A DNA stretch of 64,000 nucleotides. Origin: Domibacillus aminovorans (lineage in GTDB: Bacteria > Bacillota > Bacilli > Bacillales > Domibacillaceae). This document shows, in pieces, positions 46,330 through 54,893 of this stretch (position 1 is the first letter of the stretch; each line of letters starts with the position of its first letter). The notes under the pieces were generated by a model. The model was not told the origin of the DNA and did not search any database. It saw only the letters and a list, made by a program, of their open reading frames with translations. The stretch spans positions 124,001 through 188,000 of the forward strand of contig NZ_LQWY01000005.1 in the NCBI RefSeq assembly GCF_001643235.1, in the 5' to 3' direction. A program made the position numbers and the translations under genes.

Positions 46330-47625
46330 ATGGACACATATGAAGAAGCATTATCATGGATACATGGAAGGCTCCGCACAGGGATCAAACCAGGGCTGTC
46401 ACGGATGGAATGGATAATGGAGCGCCTCGGTCATCCAGAACGGAGACTGAAAGCTGTTCATATTGGCGGCACGAATGGGAAAGGCTCGACAACAGCCATG
46501 CTTCGGTCTATTTTAAGTGAAGCCGGGTATGAAGTCGGGACGTTCACATCGCCTTACATTGAGCAGTTTAACGAGCGAATCAGTATAAATGGTACACCGA
46601 TATCTGATCATGAGATTACATTATTAGCTCAAAAAATCCGTATATTAGCTGATGAAATGGAAGACATGTCGTTCGGCGGACCGAGTGAATTTGAAATCAT
46701 TACCGCAATGACTTTTTACTATTTTGCCTACGTGCGGCCTGTTGATATTGTATTATTTGAAGTCGGTCTCGGCGGCCGTTTGGATTCCACCAATATCGTA
46801 CACCCGATCCTTTCCATTATTACGACAATCGGTATGGATCACATTCAATTTCTAGGCGATACACTGGCCGAGATTGCCTTTGAAAAAGCGGGTATTATTA
46901 AAAATGGCGTGCCGATCATCACAGCGGTTGAGCAGCCGGAAGCACTTGACGTCATTGAACGAGTTGCAAAAGAGAAAAAAGCTGCTCTTTACTTGAACGG
47001 GCGTGAATTCAGCGGAACATGGCTCTCATCAACGGAACATGGTGAACAATTCGGGTTCCAATCCTCATTTAGCATACATGGACAGCTTGAAACGGGTTTA
47101 GCGGGGCTGCATCAAGTTAACAATGCTGCACTAGCCATAATGGCCGTCGACTATTTGCGCGCCTTTTATTCGTTTTTCATTGAAGAGGAACATGTCGAAA
47201 AAGGGCTGAAAAATATACATTGGCCGGGCCGATTTGAAACACTTTATGAAAAACCGCTTATTATTGCGGACGGCGCGCATAACGAAGAAGGGATAAACGC
47301 GCTCGTTCAAACGATTCATCAGCGATTTTCTGATCGAAATATCACTATTTTATTTGCGGCAATGAAAGACAAGCCGCTTGATAAAATGATCCAGCAATTA
47401 AAAGGTGTCGCAGATCAATTGTATTTCGCACCGTTTGATTTTCCGCGTGCGGCACAGAAAGAAGATTATGAACCGTATACAGATGAAAAATCGAGCATTG
47501 TACAAGACTATCACCAACAGATTCGACTATTTCAAAAACTTGCAAAAGAAACAGATGTTTTCATCATAACAGGCTCTCTTTATTTCATTTCTACTGTGAA
47601 AAATACAGCGTTTTTTTCTATATAA
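46330..47625 (+). CDS. folC: Folylpolyglutamate synthase/dihydrofolate synthase
   Basis: 431-residue Mur-ligase-like enzyme that adds glutamates to folates. P-loop HIGGTNGKGSTTAML near 46, omega loop FTSPYIEQFNERISING near 77, VGLGGRLDSTNIV near 148, and the C-terminal ligase segment WPGRFETLYEKPLIIADGAHN near 300. It follows valS as in B. subtilis. The comC that follows folC in B. subtilis is replaced here by a type IV pilus cluster with its own prepilin peptidase at 56677. Confidence 0.95.
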   Translation: MDTYEEALSWIHGRLRTGIKPGLSRMEWIMERLGHPERRLKAVHIGGTNGKGSTTAMLRSILSEAGYEVGTFTSPYIEQFNERISINGTPISDHEITLLAQKIRILADEMEDMSFGGPSEFEIITAMTFYYFAYVRPVDIVLFEVGLGGRLDSTNIVHPILSIITTIGMDHIQFLGDTLAEIAFEKAGIIKNGVPIITAVEQPEALDVIERVAKEKKAALYLNGREFSGTWLSSTEHGEQFGFQSSFSIHGQLETGLAGLHQVNNAALAIMAVDYLRAFYSFFIEEEHVEKGLKNIHWPGRFETLYEKPLIIADGAHNEEGINALVQTIHQRFSDRNITILFAAMKDKPLDKMIQQLKGVADQLYFAPFDFPRAAQKEDYEPYTDEKSSIVQDYHQQIRLFQKLAKETDVFIITGSLYFISTVKNTAFFSI

Positions 47626-47667
47626 TGAACAATATGTGTTGAAAGTGAAATTTTTTGTAAATTGGAG

Positions 47668-47713
47668 GAAAGTCCTACTTTAAAGTTTGTCTTTAAAATA
47701 GGACTTTCTTTTA
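47668..47713 (+). terminator. Rho-independent terminator of folC
   Basis: GAAAGTCCTACTTTAAAG / CTTTAAAATAGGACTTTC, 18-bp stem with one mismatch, then TTTT. Confidence 0.85.
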
Positions 47714-47755
47714 CGTTATCTGTATCCGCGTCACATATTCATCCTTTCTTTAATA

Positions 47756-47764
47756 TGCTAAAAT
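47756..47764 (+). promoter_or_regulatory. Possible extended -10 promoter of the pilus cluster
   Basis: TGCTAAAAT, 87 bp upstream of the first prepilin gene. No convincing -35. Confidence 0.4.
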
Positions 47765-47850
47765 TAAAGAAATAATGACTATTAACCTAGTAAATTTTCG
47801 GGAATAGAGAAGGATAGATGAAAGCGTGAAAGACAGGCGAGGTGAGAAAT

Positions 47851-48264
47851 GTGAATAAAAGAATGAAAAAAAATATGTCGAACGATGGAATGACATTAAT
47901 TGAAATCCTGCTCTCGATCGTCATTTTAACCATTGTGGTCCTTTCTTTCTCAACGATGTTTATTCAATCCGCTCGAACAAATCAACAGACAGAATCAAGG
48001 ATGGATGCGACGTATGTAGCGCAGACGTGTATAGAAGAAGTGATTCATAAATCAATTGAAAATAGCACGATATGTCCTGTAACGAAAGCAGTGACACCTG
48101 TTCAGGGATACGATCAAACGTACCAAGGAACGGTTGACGTCTTTTACGTTAATATTAATATAGCAAATCAGAGTGGAAAAGCGATTGTGAAAGTATTCAG
48201 AAGTGAAGAAGAAGCAGATCAAAACCAGAACCCGCAGGCGCAAATGGAAACCATTATAAGATAG
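47851..48264 (+). CDS. Type IV minor prepilin (PilV/PilI-like)
   Basis: 137-residue prepilin. A short basic leader ends at the PilD cleavage site NDG|MTLIE, with Glu at +5, followed by the hydrophobic stem ILLSIVILTIVVL. The C-terminal globular domain contains two Cys that could pair. GTG 47851 is chosen because GAGGTGA lies 8 bp upstream; an earlier in-frame GTG at 47842 overlaps that site. First gene of the pilus cluster. Confidence 0.85.
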   Translation: MNKRMKKNMSNDGMTLIEILLSIVILTIVVLSFSTMFIQSARTNQQTESRMDATYVAQTCIEEVIHKSIENSTICPVTKAVTPVQGYDQTYQGTVDVFYVNINIANQSGKAIVKVFRSEEEADQNQNPQAQMETIIR

Positions 48265-48278
48265 AGGAGGACGGGGAA

Positions 48279-48728
48279 ATGCAACAATGGCTGAAAAATG
48301 AGCGCGGCGTGACGTTGATCGAAGTCATTGTTGCTTTTGCACTCCTGACTATGATTCTTTTGTTAATAAGTAATGTTCACTTGTCTGGACAGCGGCAGTT
48401 TACAGATCAGACGAATCAAATCGATGGACAAGCTAACGTCCGGCTGGCGTTTAAATGGATGACGTCCGATGTTCGGAAGCAGGGGAATGTTCATGATGTA
48501 AATGAAGTTCAATCATCGCTGAAGATTGGCACAATTACTTACACATTTAGCAAAGCAGATAAGACGATTCGACGGGACGATGCAGTAATAGCTGAAAACA
48601 TCGAATCGTTCACACCAGAATATGATGAAGCCCAAGAGAAATTGACATTGACGATTAAAAGTGCAGAAACGCCCCATCAAAAAGACTTGTCAAAAGAATT
48701 TAAAACGGTCATTTACATAAGAAAGTAG
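48279..48728 (+). CDS. Type IV minor prepilin (PilW/PilJ-like)
   Basis: 149-residue prepilin with leader MQQWLKNERG, cleavage at RG|VTLIE, stem VIVAFALLTMILLLIS and a soluble domain (about 40-149) resembling minor pseudopilins that cap the filament. It starts 14 bp after the previous pilin (GAGGAGGACGGGG upstream). Confidence 0.85.
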   Translation: MQQWLKNERGVTLIEVIVAFALLTMILLLISNVHLSGQRQFTDQTNQIDGQANVRLAFKWMTSDVRKQGNVHDVNEVQSSLKIGTITYTFSKADKTIRRDDAVIAENIESFTPEYDEAQEKLTLTIKSAETPHQKDLSKEFKTVIYIRK

Positions 48729-48737
48729 GTGTTGCCG

Positions 48738-49988
48738 ATGAAGTCTTCTATTTCTATTCGAAAAGCGATTCAAAACGAGCGCGGCATGGCATTAATTATT
48801 GTACTACTTGTGCTGACTGTTTTATCTGTGCTCGGTATGGCGCTTTTAGGGCTATCGTTGAACAACATGAAGGCAAATCAAACTGAACAAAAATACGAAG
48901 CAGCATATTACATCGCAGAAGCGGGAGCGGTTGATGCCTATACGAAAATTCAAAAAATTGCTGAAGATCTTCACAGTGATCATTTTTACAGGGAAGAGCC
49001 GAATCAAGCATTATTTTACAGTGATTTGGAACAGCAGATTGTAAGCAGAAGTTCAGATCCGAACCGTTATCCATCGCCGGTTTTTGAAGATGCGTATGGC
49101 GAAACACCGAGTGCTGAAATAACGGTGCAAGGCAGCATTGGAAACTACACGATCACATCTACAGGAAGGATTGGAAATCAAAAACGGAAAGTTATACAGG
49201 CGTTTAGCGTAAATTGGAGTTCTGGAGAAGGAGGTTCAGGAACGCCGGAATCACCTAAGTATTCAAAGGAAACAGCTTTAATCATTAAGTCGACGCTTGA
49301 TATAAATGGGAGTGTGACGATTAAAGGAGACGTGTGGACAGACGATCCGGGAGCGCTAAGTAACAGTAAATATATTAATGGAAGTATTTATAGTTTGTCA
49401 GAAACAAATCAATCGATACCGAAATTCCCTGTCTTTCCACAGAAGCCTTCTTTAGAAGAGACAGGCGATTACAAAGTCAATAAAAATAAAGAATTAATAC
49501 TTTCAAAAAATGTATCATTTTTTAACCTTTTTCAGGTTAGCGACAGTATATTAACAATTAATACAGGAGAATCAGATAAGGAAATTCTTATAAATAATTT
49601 AAATTTAGGTAAAGATGGACAGATCCATATTAAGGGGACCGGGAAATTAACCATATATGTTAGTGGTGAATTCACAATGGATAACAAAAGTACAATAAAC
49701 GACAACACGAAACAACCGGAGAAGCTCAAAATCTATTGGAAAGGAGCAGGTACACTAAGCTTACAAAATAATCATCAAGAAATTTACGGATTGCTGTACG
49801 TGGAAAACGGGACCATTGATCTTAATGGAGGTTTGATTAAAGGAACAATCGTTGCCAACAAATTCATTGCAAGAGGGAATGCGACAGTTGAGCATGGAAC
49901 CGAGCTGCCTTTTACAAATGGCAATAGAACTCCGCTTCCTCCACCAAATGGAATCGTCAGCCCTAGTTCGATCCGCGAAGCTGAATGA
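48738..49988 (+). CDS. PilX-type pilus assembly protein with beta-repeat C-terminal domain
   Basis: 416 residues. N-terminus ...QNERGMALIIVLLVLTVLSVL matches PilX N-terminal helices (no Glu at +5, as in PilX-like proteins). Residues 180-400 consist of short beta-strand-rich repeats (LDINGSVTIKGDV, GTIDLNGGLIKGTIVA) suggesting a beta-solenoid, possibly an exposed tip or adhesive domain. Bases 49250-49800 look more AT-rich than the flanks. ATG 48738 is preferred to GTG 48729. Confidence 0.75.
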   Translation: MKSSISIRKAIQNERGMALIIVLLVLTVLSVLGMALLGLSLNNMKANQTEQKYEAAYYIAEAGAVDAYTKIQKIAEDLHSDHFYREEPNQALFYSDLEQQIVSRSSDPNRYPSPVFEDAYGETPSAEITVQGSIGNYTITSTGRIGNQKRKVIQAFSVNWSSGEGGSGTPESPKYSKETALIIKSTLDINGSVTIKGDVWTDDPGALSNSKYINGSIYSLSETNQSIPKFPVFPQKPSLEETGDYKVNKNKELILSKNVSFFNLFQVSDSILTINTGESDKEILINNLNLGKDGQIHIKGTGKLTIYVSGEFTMDNKSTINDNTKQPEKLKIYWKGAGTLSLQNNHQEIYGLLYVENGTIDLNGGLIKGTIVANKFIARGNATVEHGTELPFTNGNRTPLPPPNGIVSPSSIREAE

Positions 49989-50033
49989 AAGCAGGTAATC
50001 TTTATTGAATACCTGTTTTCATTATTTTTTTTG
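49987..50033 (+). terminator. Terminator after the minor pilin genes
   Basis: GAAAGCAGGTA / TACCTGTTTTC stem (one G-U) followed by ATTATTTTTTTT. Confidence 0.7.
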
Positions 50034-50177
50034 CAAAACTTGATAAAATTCGACATATCCACTTATTCCATTCTTTTAAATTACACGATTGTACTATACA
50101 ATATTTTTTGACCAGAACTTTCTTTAAATTGTATATATAGCAAGTAGATTGACTACTTTTGATCGTGGGGGTTGTAA

Positions 50178-50765
50178 ATGATACATATAATCATGTCCGT
50201 TATTGCGTTTTTTCTCGTATTGCCTCTATTAATCTATTTGCCGATCGGATTGACGATGAAAGGAAAATTGGTCATTGCCCTTCAATGTTTAGCGGTCGCC
50301 ATAGGAGCGATCGTGCTTTTTCCATATGTGCCGATTTGGCAGACGGGGCTTCTTGTTTTTCTTGTACTATTTTTTGCCGGCTATTTCACGGTGAAATATG
50401 GCGCTATAAACTGGGCGATTGACAGCGGCACTGTTTGGGAAGAAGAACACGAAAGGGAATTTGCTTTCATAGAGCCGCTTCGTGAAGAGATGAAACAACC
50501 GTATGAAATGCCAGTGATGGATGAGATGGAAGAAGTTATTGAACCGAATGAACCGGCTGTACCGGCTTCTGAGTCTGTTAAAGAGGAAGAAGATGACTAT
50601 CTCGAGTCGTTGTTTTATGGTGAGCAGGATGGTGAATCCGAGATGGATGCACCGTCTATCCCAAATGAAGAATCACATTATTTGGAAGAATTATTCAACG
50701 AAGTGGATGATGATGAAGACACGGATATTCCGCTGCTTCACTTTGATGATAAGGGAAAATTGTAA
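50178..50765 (+). CDS. Hypothetical membrane protein with acidic cytoplasmic tail (195 aa)
   Basis: Three predicted transmembrane helices (about 3-25, 30-48 and 54-72) are followed by a very acidic tail of about 110 residues with two similar DYLESLF/HYLEELF motifs. No family recognised. GTGGGGG lies upstream of the ATG. It stands between the minor pilins and the VanW gene in the pilus cluster, so a role in assembly or regulation is inferred from position only. Confidence 0.7.
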   Translation: MIHIIMSVIAFFLVLPLLIYLPIGLTMKGKLVIALQCLAVAIGAIVLFPYVPIWQTGLLVFLVLFFAGYFTVKYGAINWAIDSGTVWEEEHEREFAFIEPLREEMKQPYEMPVMDEMEEVIEPNEPAVPASESVKEEEDDYLESLFYGEQDGESEMDAPSIPNEESHYLEELFNEVDDDEDTDIPLLHFDDKGKL

Positions 50766-50794
50766 AGCGTCATGGCAGATTGGAGCACCCGCAC

Positions 50795-52159
50795 ATGAAG
50801 AAAAAAGAGACAGTAAAAATCGCCGCTATGTTTATGATGCTGACGTTGTACTTTATCGGGTTTTCGTATTACGGAACAGCTGTGTACGAGAAATTTTTTC
50901 AATCAAACGAGCGTTTTGATGAGGGAACGATGATAGGATCTGAATCGTTTGATCATGTGACAAAAGTGGAAGCGATGCGCACATTAACAGAAAAAGTAAC
51001 AGCGTGGCAGCTTGATAGGGTGTTAACGTTTCAATACGTTGAAAAATCAGCGAATATAAGCACAAACTTAATCGAGTTTCAAATCGAAAAATCGATTGAA
51101 AAAGCCGTTACAGGACAAAAAAGTAAATTGTACACAACTGTTTCGGCAGAGCGTCTCCAGGCAGAACTCGATGAACAATTTCCATTGCTTCGTGACACAA
51201 CGTTTGATATCGAAACGCTCACGTCAGATATTGCGGATATCGGTGATTATTTGAAACCGGAAGAGACGATAATTGATCTTACTTTATATATGAATGAAGA
51301 AGCGAAGCAGTCGATTGCGGCAGAAGCATTAACAGGAACCGTTAGTGAACCGCTGGCGGCATTTATTAAAACGAATTCGTCGATCCCGGTTAAAAGCGGG
51401 GATGTCGTATCGTTTAATAAATGGCTGTCGTCTACACAATATGGGGAGTTAGATAATGAAAGCATCAATATCCTTTCATCTGCTTTATATCGACTCGTCA
51501 TGCAGACGAATTTCGTGCTGCTGGAGAAAAATCAAAGCATAGCTTTGCCGGATGATCTCGAGCTCGGGTATGAAGCGAAAGTGGATCAGGCGAACGATCA
51601 AGATTTTATTTTCTTGAACGAAAACAATACGAGTTATACCGTCGAGTGGAAAGTCCTGGACGGTAAGCTATATGGTGTGTTAAAAGGAATGCCGTTTTAT
51701 TATACGTACATGCCTGTGCTTAAAAATAAAGCGGAGTTACCGACAAAAACGATTTTGCAATTTGACCCTAGTATGCCATACGGCACGACGCGCGTTGAAC
51801 GGTTCGGTGAAAGCGGCGTGATGATTGACGTGTATCGACAGACGAGAGAAGGGACTTTGAAGCTAAAAGAAGAAAAAGTGGCGGAAGATTTTTACCTGCC
51901 TGTTCATCAATTTGAGTGGCATAGTACGCAAGATCCACCGCCAGAGTCTGAACCAAAACCAGTTGAACCGAATGTAGATAGCGAAATGATTACGAATCAG
52001 GAAACAGATCCAAATGCAAACACGGAAACAGACATAAATACAAATAAAGAAACAGACGTAAATAAGGAAACAAGTACAAACGCAGGAACAGATTCAACGA
52101 CAGAAAAAGAAGCTGAAAAAAATACAATTGAAGAAAAAAGAGTGCTACAGAGACAATAA
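50795..52159 (+). CDS. VanW-like domain membrane-anchored protein
   Basis: 454 residues. One N-terminal transmembrane anchor (about 8-28) and an extracytoplasmic region. The stretch around 200-300 (SGDVVSFNKWLS ... ILSSALYRLVMQTNFVLLEKNQ) follows the VanW pattern of SFN...S.LY..AL.A......R. The C-terminal tail (about 390-454) is a low-complexity Thr/Asn/Glu stretch with repeated ETD units, likely wall-spanning. VanW proteins are associated with several cell-surface systems but have no settled biochemistry. ATG 50795 with TTGGAG upstream. Confidence 0.68.
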   Translation: MKKKETVKIAAMFMMLTLYFIGFSYYGTAVYEKFFQSNERFDEGTMIGSESFDHVTKVEAMRTLTEKVTAWQLDRVLTFQYVEKSANISTNLIEFQIEKSIEKAVTGQKSKLYTTVSAERLQAELDEQFPLLRDTTFDIETLTSDIADIGDYLKPEETIIDLTLYMNEEAKQSIAAEALTGTVSEPLAAFIKTNSSIPVKSGDVVSFNKWLSSTQYGELDNESINILSSALYRLVMQTNFVLLEKNQSIALPDDLELGYEAKVDQANDQDFIFLNENNTSYTVEWKVLDGKLYGVLKGMPFYYTYMPVLKNKAELPTKTILQFDPSMPYGTTRVERFGESGVMIDVYRQTREGTLKLKEEKVAEDFYLPVHQFEWHSTQDPPPESEPKPVEPNVDSEMITNQETDPNANTETDINTNKETDVNKETSTNAGTDSTTEKEAEKNTIEEKRVLQRQ

Positions 52160-52179
52160 CAAACTAAGGGTGATGGGCA

Positions 52180-53838
52180 ATGAGAACGCAGCGAAAACGA
52201 CTCGGAGACATAATCGTTGAAACGGGACTCATAACAGAAGCGCAGCTCAAATCGGTGCTGTCGGAAAAAACGTCCGATCAAAAACTGGGGGATGCTTTGC
52301 TGCAGCGTGGCTACATTACCGAGCAGCAGCTTATTGAAGTGCTTGAATTTCAGCTTGGCATCCCGCATGTCAGTCTGTATCAGTATCCGGTTGATACGAA
52401 AATATTGATGCTCATTCCGAAAGAATTGGCGAAGAAAAACTTAATTATTCCACTTAAAAAAGAAGAAAACCGATTGTTTGTGGCGATGGCAGACCCGATG
52501 GATTATTACACAATAGAAGACTTGAGGCTCTCAACTGGTTTTCAAATCGTATCGGCCATTGCATCGAAAGACGATATTATTCGGGCGATCAACAAGTATT
52601 ATGATATCGATGATTCGTTTGAAGAAATGATACAGGCAGATATTGAAGAAGCGGCGATTGAACAAGAAAACAGGGACGATGATTCACCAATCGTCCGTCT
52701 TGTCAATCAAATTTTTTCTCATGCGATGGCGGAAAAAGCGAGTGACATTCATATCGATCCTCATGAAACGAAAGTGATGGTTCGTCTTCGTGTGGATGGG
52801 ATGCTGCACGTTGAACGGCAGCTGCCAAAGCATATGCAAAGTATGCTCATTGCACGCATTAAAATTTTAGCGAATCTTGATATTACGGAGCATCGTATTC
52901 CGCAAGATGGACGGATTAAAACAAACATTGAATTTCGTCCGGTTGATTTGCGCGTATCTACATTGCCGACTGTGTACGGAGAAAAAATCGCTATGCGGAT
53001 TTTAGATTTAAGCAGCTCATTAAACGATTTGAATCGGCTCGGGTTTAATAAAGTCAATTTGCAGCGTGTTGAAAAAATGCTCGAACGGCCGAACGGAATT
53101 GTACTTATCACCGGTCCGACCGGTTCTGGTAAATCATCGACCCTTTATGCCGGACTGAACAAGCTGAACAAAGAAGAAGTCAATATTATTACGATTGAAG
53201 ACCCGGTTGAATATCAACTAGAAGGTGTCAATCAAATTCAAGTCAATCCAAATGTCGGTTTAACATTCGCTGCGGGCCTTCGTTCCATTTTGCGGCAAGA
53301 TCCGAACATCATTATGGTCGGAGAAATACGGGATAAAGAAACGGCTGAAGTCGCCATTCGGGCTTCATTGACCGGGCATCTTGTGTTAAGTACTCTTCAT
53401 ACGAATGATTCGATTTCAAGTATTACGCGTCTCATTGATATGGGGGTCGACTCGTTTTTAGTTGCGTCATCGGTAAGCGGCATCGTGGCCCAGCGTCTCG
53501 TGCGGAAAGTGTGCCGTGACTGTGGCCGCGAAGAAGAAGCGACAAAACGGGAGATTGATATTTTCGGCAAGCGTGGATTAAAGATCGAAAAAATCAAGAG
53601 AGGCCGCGGCTGTGCTTCTTGCAACATGACCGGCTACAAAGGCCGGATCGCGATTCATGAAGTGCTCACGGTAACAGAAGAAATGAAACGATTGATTTTA
53701 AATGAAGAACCGCTTTCAAAATTAAAAGAAGCAGCGCAAAAGCAAAAAACGATTTTTCTGCTCGACGACGGCTTGCTGAAAGTACGGCAAGGAGTTACGA
53801 CGACAGAAGAAATATTGCGCGCTGTTTTAATGGAGTAG
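52180..53838 (+). CDS. pilB: PilB, type IV pilus extension ATPase with MshEN domain
   Basis: 552-residue GspE/PilB-family hexameric ATPase. The N-terminus (1-145) is an MshEN domain with two RLGDIIVETGLIT / LGDALLQRGYIT repeats, the c-di-GMP-binding pattern of MshE. The catalytic domain has Walker A GPTGSGKSS near 310, Walker B IIMVGEIRDKETAE near 371, a His box (LSTLHTND), and a Cys4 zinc site (CRDCG ... CASCN). The Walker A Lys and Asp/Glu boxes are intact, so it should be active. Start of a pilB-pilT-pilC block. Confidence 0.93.
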   Translation: MRTQRKRLGDIIVETGLITEAQLKSVLSEKTSDQKLGDALLQRGYITEQQLIEVLEFQLGIPHVSLYQYPVDTKILMLIPKELAKKNLIIPLKKEENRLFVAMADPMDYYTIEDLRLSTGFQIVSAIASKDDIIRAINKYYDIDDSFEEMIQADIEEAAIEQENRDDDSPIVRLVNQIFSHAMAEKASDIHIDPHETKVMVRLRVDGMLHVERQLPKHMQSMLIARIKILANLDITEHRIPQDGRIKTNIEFRPVDLRVSTLPTVYGEKIAMRILDLSSSLNDLNRLGFNKVNLQRVEKMLERPNGIVLITGPTGSGKSSTLYAGLNKLNKEEVNIITIEDPVEYQLEGVNQIQVNPNVGLTFAAGLRSILRQDPNIIMVGEIRDKETAEVAIRASLTGHLVLSTLHTNDSISSITRLIDMGVDSFLVASSVSGIVAQRLVRKVCRDCGREEEATKREIDIFGKRGLKIEKIKRGRGCASCNMTGYKGRIAIHEVLTVTEEMKRLILNEEPLSKLKEAAQKQKTIFLLDDGLLKVRQGVTTTEEILRAVLME

Positions 53839-53843
53839 ACAGG

Positions 53844-54893
53844 ATGAGAGAAAAACTTGAATTTTTATTGCGTTCAGCATACGAATTGCAGGCATCGGAC
53901 ATTCATTTGACGGTCGGGACAGCACCGGTTTTCCGCATTCACGGCGATTTGAAACGGTACGGAAAAGAAGTGCTTACACCGGACGACACGGAACAAATGG
54001 CCAAATCTATTATTACGGAATCATTATGGGCGTCGTTTCAAGAGCAGGGAGAAATTGATCTTTCATTCGGTATACCGAAAGTGTCGCGGTTCCGGGTAAA
54101 TGCGTTTCATCAGCGGAATTGTGTGTCGATTGCGATTCGTGTCATTCCGACGAAAATTCCGTCACTCGAAGACTTGCATATGCCGCTTGTGCTAAAAAAA
54201 ATCGTCAGTCGGCCGAATGGACTTGTCCTCGTCACCGGTCCGACCGGGAGCGGGAAATCAACGACGCTTGCCAGCATGATTGATTATGTAAATAAAGAAA
54301 CGAAAAAGCATATTATTACACTCGAAGATCCGATTGAGTATTTGCATAAGCATGGGAAAAGCATCATTGATCAGCGGGAAGTCGGGTACGATACGAAAAG
54401 TTTCGCTAACGGGCTGCGTGCGTCGCTGCGGCAAGACCCGGATATTATTCTCGTCGGAGAAATGCGTGACTTAGAAACGATTCAAACGGCGATCACCGCG
54501 GCTGAAACGGGTCATCTTGTGCTGGCAACGCTGCATACATCGAGTGCACCGGCGACGATTGAACGGATTATTGACGTATTTCCAGCCGAACAGCAGCCGC
54601 AAATTCGGACGCAGCTGGCTACTGTATTGGGTGCAATCGTCTCACAGCGTCTATTCCCAACGCCTGATTTGCGAGGCAGACGGGCGGCTGTTGAAGTGCT
54701 GCTAAATAACCCAGCCGTTTCCAACTTAATCCGGTCTGAAAAAGTACATCAAATTGTCAATGTTATGCAGACGTCTAAAGCATCCGGTATGCAGGTGATG
54801 GCCGACCATGTGCACGATTTAGTCGAACAAGAAGCCCTCTCCCGCGACGCGGTTCTCCCTTATTTAAGAGAAAGAGCAAAAGAGAATGGCTAA
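53844..54893 (+). CDS. pilT: PilT, type IV pilus retraction ATPase
   Basis: 349-residue PilT. Walker A GPTGSGKST near 131, Walker B IILVGEMRDLETIQ near 199, His box LATLHTSS, and the C-terminal AIRNLIREG-equivalent region as VSNLIRSEKVHQI. It lacks the MshEN domain and Zn site of PilB. A dedicated retraction motor implies dynamic pili and possible twitching motility, absent from B. subtilis. It starts 5 bp after pilB and overlaps pilC by 8 bp. Confidence 0.93.
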   Translation: MREKLEFLLRSAYELQASDIHLTVGTAPVFRIHGDLKRYGKEVLTPDDTEQMAKSIITESLWASFQEQGEIDLSFGIPKVSRFRVNAFHQRNCVSIAIRVIPTKIPSLEDLHMPLVLKKIVSRPNGLVLVTGPTGSGKSTTLASMIDYVNKETKKHIITLEDPIEYLHKHGKSIIDQREVGYDTKSFANGLRASLRQDPDIILVGEMRDLETIQTAITAAETGHLVLATLHTSSAPATIERIIDVFPAEQQPQIRTQLATVLGAIVSQRLFPTPDLRGRRAAVEVLLNNPAVSNLIRSEKVHQIVNVMQTSKASGMQVMADHVHDLVEQEALSRDAVLPYLRERAKENG

